A stretch of DNA of 64,000 nt from contig JAUTXW010000205.1 in assembly GCA_030620095.1 (NCBI GenBank), positions 1,240,001-1,304,000 of the forward strand. Direction: 5' to 3'. Below are positions 1-11,368 of the stretch, piece by piece; the first letter of the stretch is position 1; every line of letters starts with the position of its first letter. The notes below the pieces were generated by a model. That model was not told where the DNA came from. It searched no databases and was given only the letters and a program-made list of their open reading frames with translations. The DNA is from Kuschelorhynchus macadamiae. Taxonomy: Eukaryota; Arthropoda; Insecta; Coleoptera; Curculionidae. Both the position numbers and the translations under genes were made by a program.

Positions 1-256
1 AATTTGAGATAAATTAGATAAGTTTTTTTTTAATGATAATTTTTAATTCTAGGAAGACATTTTGTTTCTCCGTATTTACCAAAATGTTACCAGGTCATCC
101 CCATATAGCCCTTAATTTTTGACCAAAATTTGTCAATCGGGTAAGTCGTTTTTTAGCTAGGGTGGGGGGGATGCCGAAAATATGTTTTTTGGCATCTAGG
201 GACCCTGAAACGTGATTACACGATTACAATACTTTCCTTTTACGAGGGAAGTAAAA
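1..256 (+). repeat. Dispersed repeat 'GAGGGAAGT family', 3' part
   Basis: The window opens inside a dispersed repeat that recurs at least ten times. Its hallmarks are the phrase ACCAAAATGTTACCAGGTCATCC, seen here in part, a GGCATCTAGGGACCC segment, a CACGATTACAATACTTTCC block, and the terminal motif ACGAGGGAAGTAAAA at about 241-256. There is no coding capacity. The left end lies outside the window. The element class is not recognised. Confidence 0.7.
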
Positions 257-1229
257 AACAATGAAAAGTAAAAAATAATGTTTTATTCCATCTTAGAACT
301 TTAACTTTATGCAGTCTACTGAAAAATATAAATAAATTATCGGAAAGTCAGTATTTGTTGTATGTATTTTGTTTGTTTCTGTTTTAAAAAAGTGGAATTA
401 TAAGAATATGAGACGCATTCACCACATCGTCCAGAAATGTTATTGAAGAAAAACATTGTGGTTTTATAGAAATAATGATAATAAAACAATACAGAAATTA
501 GTATTGAAGAGTCTCTCACGAACTTGCTGAAAAATCTAGCTTAGTATTTTAAATATATAAATTATGTATTTCTTAAGATACTTTTAAACATCTCAACATC
601 CCTTGTATTAAATGTGAACTGTTAAAGGATTACAACTATCTAACTTAAAAAATATGTTCCAACTAAAACTGAAATACGTAGGCTAAGATTTTAAAGAACA
701 TCGATGGCCTTCTAAAATCATGGAAGAAATAGGAAATGCCAAATATTATGAATTTTTATATTTATGTTAATATATAAAAATATTCAAACTGACTTTAAAT
801 GCTATAAAACAGGCTTTCAAAATTTGAATAACAGATTAAAATTGATTCACTCCTTTGCAAGTTGCAATCATACAAAATTGATGCTGAAATTGTTTTGTTA
901 TTTTTGCAATCGATTAATATATAGGGTGAAATTTTTAAATGGAAACAATTAGATATCTTAAAAGATCACGATTTTTCCAAAAAGTGCATGGATCCGTGGA
1001 TTTTATACTTATTTTAAACATAATTCTTAAGAAAAAAGTCAAACATGCGTCAACTTTTAAATAATTTTAGGTTTTAAATTTTCATCTTATTTTTTTATCT
1101 CTTTGCACAAAGGAAATGCTCCTTATCAATAAAATCGAAAACACTTTAATACTTCGTATTGAAATAGAAAGATACTTCATAAGAAAGTCCATGCAAACCA
1201 CCAAGTTCAATTCGTTTTGCTATAGACAA
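257..1229. other. AT-rich non-coding stretch with one dispersed repeat
   Basis: No gene is supported here. Positions about 410-600 are a diverged copy of about 26416-26650: both carry GCATTCACCACAT, CCAGAAATGTTATTG and a later TTGCTGAAAAATCT. This makes it a dispersed repeat of unknown class. The remainder shows nothing recognisable; short ORFs in it look like chance. Confidence 0.6.
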
Positions 1230-4200
1230 ACCGTTTGAATATTTCAGGTGTTCAAAATCTGGAAATATCGATTTTCAAAGGTCAATAAAAATCTTTATAA
1301 AAACAGATGAGAATAGTTTCTTATATCTGGTTTTTTTTTCCGAACCATTTAATTTCTCTAAAATATGAAATTGTTTCCCCTTAGAACTTCACCCATATGT
1401 AAAGTTTTATGTCAATCAGCTGATCGCAAATATTTGTAAATCAAACATACATTTCCACAAAGCAAATAAAGCTGCTTTCATGAAATCACATGTCGCAAAT
1501 GGTGAATATGTTTCATTAACATTTGGTACTACTAATGAAAACATAAAATGAATTAGAAGAATGATTTATTTAGAAAGAATAGAAATTATGGTGCATTACA
1601 GTTTTTGTGCAGGAATATACATGATAAAGTTCAGGTACAAGATGTGTTTTGGGTTAGTCACTAGAAAATGACAACATATAAGTAATATTAACAGTCCTAA
1701 TTTAACTAAATAGCAGTAACCAAGGTTTACGTTACAATTTTTAGCAATACAGTCGTAACAGTTTTTTATGAAGTAAGTGTAAAAAATGCATGCTTAAGAC
1801 TTGCTTCTGAAAGTTCATGTTTAATTCATTTTACAATTTTTTTTCTACCAGCAGTTAATAGGATGTAATTTACTGAATTCTTTTGTTTAAGTCGAGTTGA
1901 CACACTATAATTTGTCTAAATAACGGTTTTTTTTGTAGCTATAAAATAAATAATGAGCTATTAAGATTTCAGAATTGCAGTTCTTTTCTGGTCAGATGTA
2001 TAAATATCTCCTAGATTAAAAATAGATTTACTTTTACCTACACAATATGAAACTTCGTATCAAGATTTTAAATAGTGTTACCATGACATGAAAGTAAAGC
2101 ATCCCACCGAGGTGTTATATTGACATACTTTCATTTAAAGTCAAGAGAACAAAAGTCATCTTCACTTTAGAGCTAATATCCAACAATACTGCCCAAAAAA
2201 TAGAAAAAAATCAATATAAGCAAGTACAATAATTTACTTTCATTTTTCAAGAGACAGTCGGCAGAGTATAAGGTCAAAAAACAAGAGTATTTTCTAAAAA
2301 GAATGTTGATGGTATTATTTGATCACCTTCTGTTGTTCTAAGGTAGGTGGAATTTATGAAACAGGTAACTACTTTTGAGTTTCATAAATACACAATAATT
2401 AAAATTTTGTTCTGCAATCTGGAAATATCGATTTTCATAGGTAAATAAAAACCTTTATAAAAACAGATGAAACTCGGTTTCTTATAACTAGTTTTCATAA
2501 AAATATGTCAGGCATCATAATGATTCAAAATTCTAAAAAGAAATAGGAGAGGCGTTTTTGAGTGACCATATGCTTTAATAAAGTAATATGTTGTTTTTTT
2601 CGAATAATTTGATGTTAAAATATGAAAGTGTTTCCCTCTGAAATTTCCACCCATATGTAAAGTTTGATGTCAATAAACTAAGGATTTCATATATTTTTAC
2701 ATATTTGTAGATTCAGTATACATTTTCATTAAACAAATAAAGCTGCTTTCCTTATCTACAAAAATAGGCTTGTTTTGTCAACAGCCATTACCTGTTTATT
2801 TATGTATTTTTGGACGATTCGTTGCGAAAGATGTCAATGATGAATATGTTTCATTAACATTTGGTACTTGTAATGAAAACATGAAATGAATTAGAACAAT
2901 GATTTATTTAGAAAGAATAAAAATTAAGGTGCATTACAGTTTTTGTGCAGGAACATACACGATAAACTTCAGGTACAAGATGTGTTTTGGGTTAGTCACT
3001 AGAAAATTTCAACATATAAATAATATTAATAGTCCCAATTAAACTAAATAGCAGTAAGCAAGGTTTGTGTTGCACGTTTAGCTCTAGTTCAATACAGTCT
3101 TAATATCTTTTTATGAAATAAGTGGAAAAAATGCATCGTTAAGGCCTGCTTGTGAAAGTTCATGTTTAATGCACTTTACACTTATGTCAAACTATTTTTT
3201 TTTCTACCAGCTTGTAAATATTATGTAATTTTTTATTTTTATATATTTATAAAATATGGAGTATCCGGCTTTGCCAACTTAAGTTTTATGGTGATAGGAT
3301 GTAATTTATTTGATTATTTTGTATGTATCAAGTTGACAGATAATTGTGGTGTAAATAAAGTTTTTTTGTAGCTATAAAAGAAATAATAAGCTGTTTAAAT
3401 ATCAGTTTTAAAGCTCTTGTCTCGTCCAATGTATAAGATTCTCCTACATTAAAAATATATTTACTTTTACTTACACGGAGGACACAATATCAAATTTCAT
3501 ATCAATGTTTAAGTAAAGTAACCCACAGAGGTGTTATATTGACTTACTTCCATCTAAAATCAAAAGAACAAAAGTCATCTTCACTTTAGAACCAGTATCC
3601 AACAATATCGCTCAAAGAGAAAAATATCAGTATAAGCAAGTACAAAAATTTAGTCGGCCGAGTATAAAGTCAAAAAACAAGAATATTTTCAAAAAAGAAT
3701 GTCGATGGTGTTATTTGATCACTTTCTGTTGTTCTAAAGTAGGTGGAATTTATGCAACTGCTTTTGAGTTTGATAAATACAGAATATTTAAAATTTTGTT
3801 CCGAAATCTGGAAATATCTATTTTTATAGATAAATAAAAACCTTTACAAAAACAGATGAAACTTGGTTTTTTATACCTAGTTTTCATAAAAATATGTCAG
3901 TAATGACAATTCAAGATTCTAAAAAGAAATAGGACGCCTCTGCGATTTGAGTGACCGTATGCATTAATAATCTAATATGTTAAAAATCATATATAGCAAA
4001 ATCGAGGGAAACAACCTTTTTTTATTTTTTCGAATAATTTGATGTTTTTAAAACATGAATCTGTTCCCACTTAAACTTTCCACCCATATGTAAAATTTTA
4101 CATCAAATATACATTTCCATAAAACAAATAAAGCTGCTTTCATTAATCACATACCACTATAAAAATAGGCTTGTTTTGTCAACAGCCATAACCTGTGTAT

Positions 4201-5140
4201 TTATGCATTTTTTCACGAATCATGGCGAAAGATGTAAAAGGTGAATATAATTCATTAAGTAATGAAAACATAAAATGAATTAGAAGAATGATTTATTTAG
4301 AAAGAATAGAAATTAGGGTGCATTACAGTTTTTGTGCAGGAATATACACGATAAAGTTCAGGTACAAAATGTGTTTTGGGTTAGTCATTAGAAAATTACA
4401 ACATATAAGTAATATGAACAGTCCTAATTTAACTAAATAGCAGTAAGCAAGGTTTGTGTTACATTTTTAACTGTAGTTCAATACAGTCTTAATATATTTT
4501 TATGAGATAAGTGAAAAAATGCATCTTTAAAGCTTACTCGTGGAAGTTCATGTTTAATTCATTACACACTTATGTCAAACAGTTTTTTTTCTACCAGCTT
4601 GTAATAATTATGTAATTTTTATTGTTATATATTTATAAAATATGGAGTCTCCGGCTTTGCCAATTTAATTTTTATGGTGATATACGTAATTTATATAATT
4701 CTTTTGTTTGTATTAAGTTGACCAGACTATAATTTGTATAAACTGTGGTGCAAATAAAGCTATAAAATAAATAATCAGCTATTCAGAAATCATAACTGAA
4801 GCTCTTTTCTAGTTCGAAGTATAGAAATCCCGTAGAATAGAAATAGACTTACTTTTACCTACACGGGGAACATAATATGAAACTTCATATCAACGTTTTG
4901 AAAAGTGGTACCTTGACGTGAAAGTAAAGCATTCCACCGAGGTGCTATATTGACGTACTTCTATTTAGAATCAAAATAACAAAAGTCATCTTCACTTTAG
5001 AATCAATATGCAACAATATTGTCCAAAGAGAGAAATATCAAAATAACAAAAATATTTTCTAAAATGAATGTTGATAATGTTATGATTACTCTCTGTTGTT
5101 CTACGAAAGAGGGAATTATGAAATTCAAAATTCTGAAAGC
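1230..5140. repeat. Three-copy tandem array, unit about 1.34-1.40 kb
   Basis: Three diverged direct copies lie head to tail. Landmark GTGCATTACAGTTTTTGTGC starts at 1591, 2929 and 4318 (spacings 1338 and 1389). Landmark GTTGTTCTA starts at 2332, 3728 and 5095 (spacings 1396 and 1367). A landmark containing GGAAATATC and AAAAACAGATGA occurs near 1259, 2419 and 3808. Small indels separate the copies. No ORF of note is conserved among them, so the unit is non-coding. It could be a long-period satellite or a duplicated non-autonomous element. Confidence 0.85.
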
Positions 5141-7070
5141 GGGGTTCATTCATTAAAATAGAAAAGATAGTGAAAGTCCAGCCATTGAGTTTTTAAATGT
5201 TTTACTTTTTTTTAGCTAAAATGTATTTGTTTTTAAGTAGAATTAGAAATATATCTTTTATATAGTAATTATTTTTTTAGTTTTGATTTCTTATCTACAT
5301 TTGGCAAACCAGTAATTCAAATCATCCTTGCATAGTCGCTTATGAAGATAAATTAGGACACGTATCAACATAATAGTGGTTAGATTGAGCTAAAATAAGT
5401 AAACAAAGTATTGTTTAAGGAGAAGAATTGTAAGTACCACACCCACGGTTCTAAAATATAAAGTATCTTTAGTCACAACAACCTTTTTTACAGATGGAGA
5501 TAAAAGTGCAAAAATCAAAGAGAACATTGATAAATGTTGATCCACAAAATAATTATTTTTCTGTTGACTTTTTTCTATGCTTAGTGATGTTTTTATTTAA
5601 ACGTTAATATAAGGAAAAATGTGTTTACTATTCGTATTTTTCGATAAAATTCTGAATAAAAGCCTCTATTAGCAATTGAGTGGTTCATAGGCAGTATTAA
5701 CAAATAAATAATAAAGTCTTTGTACAATTTGCAGTTACTATTTGATTCAAAAAAACATTTAGCCTATTAGTAAAATTGATCTACCTTTATCGTTGTTGTC
5801 AGCATTATGATTTAATTATTTTATTATTTAATAAGAATGAGAAATGTATTCCTAAATTTCAATTAATTTTCGAAATAGGAATCCCGAAGAAAGTTTTCCT
5901 GATCAAAAAAGAAAATCTTTAGGATACATTACACTTGTTGTTGTAGGTTGTAGGTATTTCAAATTATTTATGTAAGGAGGGGTTTTATTTATATAGATAG
6001 TTTTGTACCAATCACTAATTTCATTGCACATTTGATTTAGGTATGTTAAAACCAGAATTACTTAATGCTACATCCATGATTTCAATTTGTTTATTAAAAT
6101 CAGTTTAATGATGGAAAGTTCAGGGCTGTGATTAAAATATATTTTAAAGTCTACTAAACCGTAATATACGAAAGCGTAGAACGAATACACATATTTATTT
6201 TTATAATTCAGGTTTTAAACTTTGAATTCACAGTGTTTAATTGTAAACATGTTGTGAGTGAGACATAAAAAGGGGATCGCTTTGATTCATGTTGGTAATT
6301 TGTGAATAGATTGGTGAATAATAATATTCTGGATTAAAACTAGATACGTAAGTACTTAATTATATTTAATTATTATAATAATTATTAATAATTATATTTT
6401 ATGTTTTTGAATAGTACTTTTAAATAAAAGCTAGCGCATTTTGGTAAACAACAACCTATTGAACAAAACATATACAACATTTATCCCATTGTATATCTCT
6501 AAGTGGCAATATTGACTCAACGAAAATATTTTTTGAAATTAGATTAATCAATTACTACTATTAGTAAAATTTAATTTTTTCTTGTTTTGGAATAAACGTG
6601 TAATGGCCCGTGGCAGCATCATCTGTCACCCTGTAATTATTTTTTATTAACTATAAACTTGACAAAAAGGAAAGTTTAGCGGCAGAAAAAGAACATTATG
6701 TATAAAAAGTTAATAAAACCAGGTTTAGAAACGGCCGTTTTTTAGGTCTAGAATATTCGAATTTACAATACAGGTATTATAATTTTGGTATATGACTATC
6801 ACATTATTGAACATAATTTTCTGAAAGTCCCATAACTGTATAGGAACAATGGATCATTGACATCTTTACTTATCTATGTTTATGTAAACTAATTATTACA
6901 AGGTGTAAAGTCGTAGATTCCATCGTGCACTAGCATTTATCGGTACCTTTTCTATGGAGAACGCGGTAGTACTGAAGTAACGGTGGATATTGTATTACTA
7001 CAAAAACTACTACCTATTATTGGTACTCTTTCTAACCACGGTATATGGTCTTCACAGACAGTTACCCGTC
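5141..7070. other. AT-rich intergenic stretch, no gene seen
   Basis: Low-complexity AT-rich DNA. I recognise no protein similarity, RNA gene or repeat structure here. The more GC-balanced piece around 6900-7065 carries no long ORF and was not identified. Confidence 0.5.
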
Positions 7071-9703
7071 ACAAAGTGTTCACGTATATTTTGACGTCAC
7101 CTTACAGACTTTACTATTCAGGAATAAAATGTTAAATGAAAAAGTTATGTGGTTTTACCTGAACTATCAGAAACTGATAACAACATAAACAGAAATCAGT
7201 TGGAAAATAATTGTTGAAAATTGTATATCGACTTTGTTATTTTAAAAGAAACACCTTGTATAATATTATTTCAACAGATGTGTCTCTTCTTACAGAGTAT
7301 AAATACACCAGGTTTGATACCTTTATCTTTGAAGATGACCGGGAAAATTGACAAAAACCGTGCGATAAGAGGCAATGTATTGATTCGACATTTAATCTAT
7401 CTGTATGTAACGCATTGCGTCTTATGCAAGGGTTTTAGTCAATTTTTTCAGTTGTCTTTATTTAAAGATAAAGGTTAAACCTGTTTCTCTATAACCAGCA
7501 AGAAGATACACGTTTATTGAAATAATGTCATCCATTTAAAATAACAAAATCGATGTTCAATTTTGTTCAGGATATCCCATTTTCGGCACTCTTCGGGACA
7601 TCTCTCTTATTTTTACAGACAGAAGGATGCAATTTTTGCGACAGTGCTATTTTTTTATAAAATTACAGATGTCGCCAGCACAATTTTCATAGCTCTTTTG
7701 ATTCTTGAAATACAGTGCGTTTTTGAAAATGTTGCGTTTTTAGGCACCCCTCGTATCCCAGCTATCTGATAACTTATCCAAAAGGCGAAAACTGTTCCTT
7801 ATATATTTTTTCCGTAGAATTCAGTGCCGCTTTTAGAATAAGTATACGGGGTCAGGTCAAAAAGTTATCGGATCCTACTTGATTTTTTAAATGGGACACC
7901 TTGTATTATTGTTCATATTTATTAGGAATAATGTGGGCTTTCCAGAAATAAATACATGTATGCAATTATTTTCAAAAACAAGCTCAGAATTCGAGATTTT
8001 CTAAAATTTTCTTTGTGTCCAATTAGTAGCTAATAAAATTAATATTAAAAACAAAAATCATGTAAGAAATTACTATCCTAAAGTTCAAACTTAATTCAAA
8101 AGGTCATCTTTGCAAATTTCAGAAAGTTAAATCGATTGCCGCAGGAAACTCCTCTACAGACTAACATCGTGTTTTATATATTTTATTTTGCCTGAAACCC
8201 CATAAGAAAAAAAATCTAAACTCGAAAGATCTGGAGATCGAGGGTGCTATCTTACATGTCCCTGAATACCAATCCATTCGAGGAGAGTTATCGTCTAAAA
8301 ATGCCCTTAAAAGCGCAGAGGTGTGGCTTGGGGCACCGTCTTGTTGAAGATAAACGGCTTAATAAAATATCAATGAAACATTTACCATAAGTTGTGGAAT
8401 AACTTCCTCAAGAATTTCTAGGCACCGACGCGCTGTGAGACCTCCTTCAAAAATTCTGTGGACTAATTCTATAGACTCTGTGTCTTCTAAAAATGAAACA
8501 GGAGACCCCCATCCCCAAAGCGCCTCTCAAAAATTAAATTGTGATTTTCTGCGGACCAGTTTCTTGTATTATGGCGATTGAAAATTCACGCACTTGAAAA
8601 ATAAGATCCAGATAACGAGTCTGCCAAAAGATTCATCAGTATGGATTAGCTGTAAGTATCATTGGCAGAATAACATTCGACGCTCGGCGTCGTCACCGGG
8701 GTGTAAATGTTGAACTATATATAATTTATATGGGTGATACTTATATGTTTGCAAAATTCTTTGAGCATTAGATTTAGGTAAACCTGTTGCTGGCAAGAAG
8801 ATGAAGGTGTCGCTTCTTCATAACCAAATATGTTTATTTCTCTATCTATTTGGTGTATGCTTTAGCACTTTATCCAACCGATAAATGAGCCTGCGCTACT
8901 AAATTTGATTTAAGGCGGGAAAATATGTCTCGGAAAGGTTGCCTTCTCTCTGAATACCTAATATGAACAAGAAAGACTCCTAAAATAATATCCTAATCAT
9001 AACGCTCAAAATACATTACCTTTGTAAATATAATTTCGCAACTTCTTGGGGATTTCCCTTAGAATGTATGAAACAAACCAACATATGATAATTTTCGTAG
9101 ACCGCCATTATTGTAAAAAAATTAAATTAAATATAGTGTCTAGTTAAATAGAAACACCAAAACAACAACATTTTGCTTTTTGTTCCGAACAAATTAGCCA
9201 TAGCCTACTACCTACGAATTGGACACGAAAGAAAATTACAGAACATCTCGAATTTTTCCTAATACATATAAAGAGTAATGTAGGGGTGTCCCATTAAAAA
9301 AAATAAAGTAGGGTCCGATACCTTTTGGATCTGACCCCGTATACTTATTCTGAATTCTAAAAGTCATATAAGGAACAGTTTTCGCCTTTTTGATAAGTTA
9401 TCAGATAGTTGGGATACGAGGGGTGTCTGAAAATGCAACAAATGGGCTATAAAAATTATGTTGCGGCCATCTTTAATTTCACAAAAAAGTAACACTGTCC
9501 CGAAAACCGCAACCCTCTATCTTTAAAAATAAGATATATACCTCCCTCAAGTGCTGAAAATGTACATTCCATTTTTTTTATTTTGTTGACACATCTCGAT
9601 GGTTCAGGTAAAAACCAAATAGATTTTATATTCAACATATTCTTCCATCTTGAATAATAAACTTTGTAAGTGGGTGACAAAATATACGTGAACATCCTGT
9701 ACT
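7071..9703 (-). mobile_element. Mariner-type transposon with very long TIRs (MLE-1)
   Basis: The two ends are imperfect inverted copies. The left arm runs about 7071-7915, interrupted by extra sequence at about 7190-7555. The right arm runs about 9285-9703. Matching landmarks are the terminal GTTCACGTATATTTTG, the phrase CACCCCTCGTATCCC, and GTATACGGGGTCAG. The right tip reads CAGGATGTTC at a TA-like position, matching the CAGGGTGTTC end of DUF4817-type mariners. Between the arms lies a decayed transposase on the minus strand. Total length is about 2.6 kb. Confidence 0.8.
8075..9108 (-). pseudogene. Decayed DUF4817/DDE mariner transposase
   Basis: Read on the minus strand from an ATG at 9108, the first residues (MAVYENYHMLVC) match the N-terminal helix-turn-helix of this family. 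After several frameshifts come a YHPYKLYIVQHL block, a TDESF block (first catalytic Asp region), NRHNTRNWSAEN, an EGGLTARRCLEILEEV block, and LQQDGAPSHTSA at about 8305-8345 (second Asp). A damaged SPDLSSLDFF-like stretch holds the third acidic residue. Many stops and frame changes show it is dead. It lies centrally between the inverted arms of the same element. Confidence 0.8.
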
Positions 9704-10185
9704 TGCCCCTCTCGATTATACTTGATGTCGATTATCGTCCGTTTCCGATTAAAACAATTCAATGTCGGATCGCTTTATACTGAATTCTACAAACACTTTA
9801 TATTAATAAAAAAAATGTACCCACATTTCTGGAGTGCATTTCGAAATGTTGTAAATAAACCACCTTTTAGTTAAAACTAATATTCTAAGATATAAAATAA
9901 ACTTAACATATATACAGTGAATAAAAGGTCTATATTTTTAAATTATGTTCTTATGTACGAAGTGTATAATAAGTGTACGAATCATCAACATTAAACAAAG
10001 CGCTTCAGTTTTCATACCCCATTGATTTTTCCGATAGGGTCTTCAAGTAAAAATTAGAGTTTAAAGTCTAAATTATAAAAAATGTATGTCTCTTCAATAT
10101 ACGGTTTCGTAGCAATACCTTAATTCCAATTATATACAAAGAAAGTGAATAATACTTATACAAAACCTAATGTAATATTTCGATA

Positions 10186-10479
10186 TTATTTGCTATCTTT
10201 TTTTAATTGCTTTGCAATCTCTTCACCCTTGCAACCGAACAAAGCCATTTTAATCATACCACAACTGTAACTATACGTATAACCATGATTCCTACCATTT
10301 CCGTCGACACTTCCTCCCAAGCCAGCACCGGCTTTCTGTCCAAATGGCGTCTCAGCTTCAGCGTGTAGACCGCCTTGGGTAGCGTCACCTGAAAGCAGAC
10401 CGCCTAGCCCAGCTGATGCTTTAAAACCCAGGAAGTTCACTCCTATATTGCCGTCTTTGAAGGTTAGAAGAGGTGGGAT
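10186..10479 (-). CDS. Final coding exon of a predicted secreted glycine-rich protein
   Basis: This exon starts right after a pyrimidine tract and CAG (acceptor at 10482-10480) and stays open for 97 codons to TAA at 10188-10186. The translation begins IPPLLTFKDGN, is rich in Gly and Ala with repeated GLGG modules (AGLGGLLSG, AGLGGSVDG), contains TPFGQKAGAG, and ends with a two-cysteine segment (SCGMIKMALFGC) and a lysine-rich tail. It is phase 0, matching the donor phase of the signal-peptide exon at 29706-29822. Composition recalls glycine-rich insect effector or cuticle proteins, but I do not recognise the family. It sits in unique-looking sequence between MLE-1 and a palindromic element. 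The exon call is fairly secure; function is unknown. Confidence 0.65.
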   Translation of the reverse strand: MPPLLTFKDGNIGVNFLGFKASAGLGGLLSGDATQGGLHAEAETPFGQKAGAGLGGSVDGNGRNHGYTYSYSCGMIKMALFGCKGEEIAKQLKKDSK

Positions 10480-10664
10480 CTGAAGAAAAAAGTAACTACC
10501 AAAATGAAACATAAAAAGTCTTGGACTATAAGATGCAATGCAAAACATACTCTGTTGGCAGACCGCATATCTTCAGCAATAAAGCGCGGAACCCAATTAG
10601 ACCGTCAGATAGTGACAGAATTAGGTAATTTATCGAGTTAGCCGTTGATGAAAATTCATTATCA

Positions 10665-10873
10665 CTAGTATAATAAATAAACAAACTATAGTTGTTTCAT
10701 AATTTCCACTAATTTATTTCCGTTTCACAGGTGTTTCGATATGCTGTGTCTTTTTCAAAAACTAACTTGAGACTTAGTTGGTTTTTGAAAAAGAGAAAAT
10801 GTGTCGAAACACCTGTCAAACGGAAATAACTTAGTGAAAATTACTAAACAAATATAGTTTTTTATTATACTAC
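10665..10873. mobile_element. Palindromic foldback element with hammerhead-like motifs (family 4)
   Basis: Two arms of about 100 bp (10665-10763 and 10774-10873) are near-perfect inverted copies separated by about 10 bp. Each arm carries GAAACACCTGT, on the minus strand in the left arm and on the plus strand in the right arm. In the right arm TTGAAAA (10785-10791), a stem II segment and GAAA (10806-10809) follow in hammerhead order. Combining the two arms gives a stem II GACACA/TGTGTC. The core is TTGAAAA rather than CTGANGA, so activity is doubtful. Confidence 0.55.
10785..10822 (+). ncRNA. Degenerate hammerhead-like motif, family 4
   Basis: The order is core-like TTGAAAA, one extra A, half of a stem II (ending GTGTC), GAAA at 10806-10809, then ACACCTGT (a 3-bp ACA/TGT stem III with a 2-nt loop, or an intermolecular stem) and C at 10817 as the expected cleavage nucleotide. 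The first core position and stem II are damaged. Called by analogy with the better copies at 14.9 and 59.3 kb. Confidence 0.4.
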
Positions 10874-11368
10874 AGATTTAGGTGTCCCATTTTCGCACAC
10901 AAGCCTCGAAGAGGGTTCAAAAGTACATCGATATAAGGTAGAATGAAAGGAAATTTACGAGTGCCCTGGAGAAAAAGGTTTAAATTTAGACTAGGTCTAA
11001 CTTGACAGTTGTATGTTAAAGATGACATTTTCAACAATTAAACAAATAACACTGGCCGACAAGATTTTTCTAACATAGGCCAGCTCATTATTTTCACAAT
11101 GGAAATACCCTCCCAATGTTTAAAAAAATATTCGGGAAGCCCTAACACGTACCATTTTTTAATAGCCTAATTAGAACCTTTTATATTGGCATGTAAACAA
11201 TTTTATTGTGGGGCGGCTAAAATGGGTCCATTTTACAACAGAAAAATTACCTAGACTGGGTTGTTTACAACATTAGACATAAAATAAACGTTAAACATCA
11301 CTCTTCTGTTGAGTTTCGAATTGAGTGGTTCTCTGTGTATCGATAAGCAAGTGTATGTGAAGACGAGA
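10874..11368. other. AT-rich spacer, no gene seen
   Basis: Between the palindrome and the zinc-finger pseudogene I see no supported feature. It may include the 5' untranslated part of the pseudogene, because homology appears to begin at about 11369. Confidence 0.4.

Noticed and set aside
7221..7769. Two plus-strand open frames of 85 and 68 codons
   Set aside because: They lie in the left inverted arm of MLE-1 or its insertion and have no counterpart in the right arm frame.
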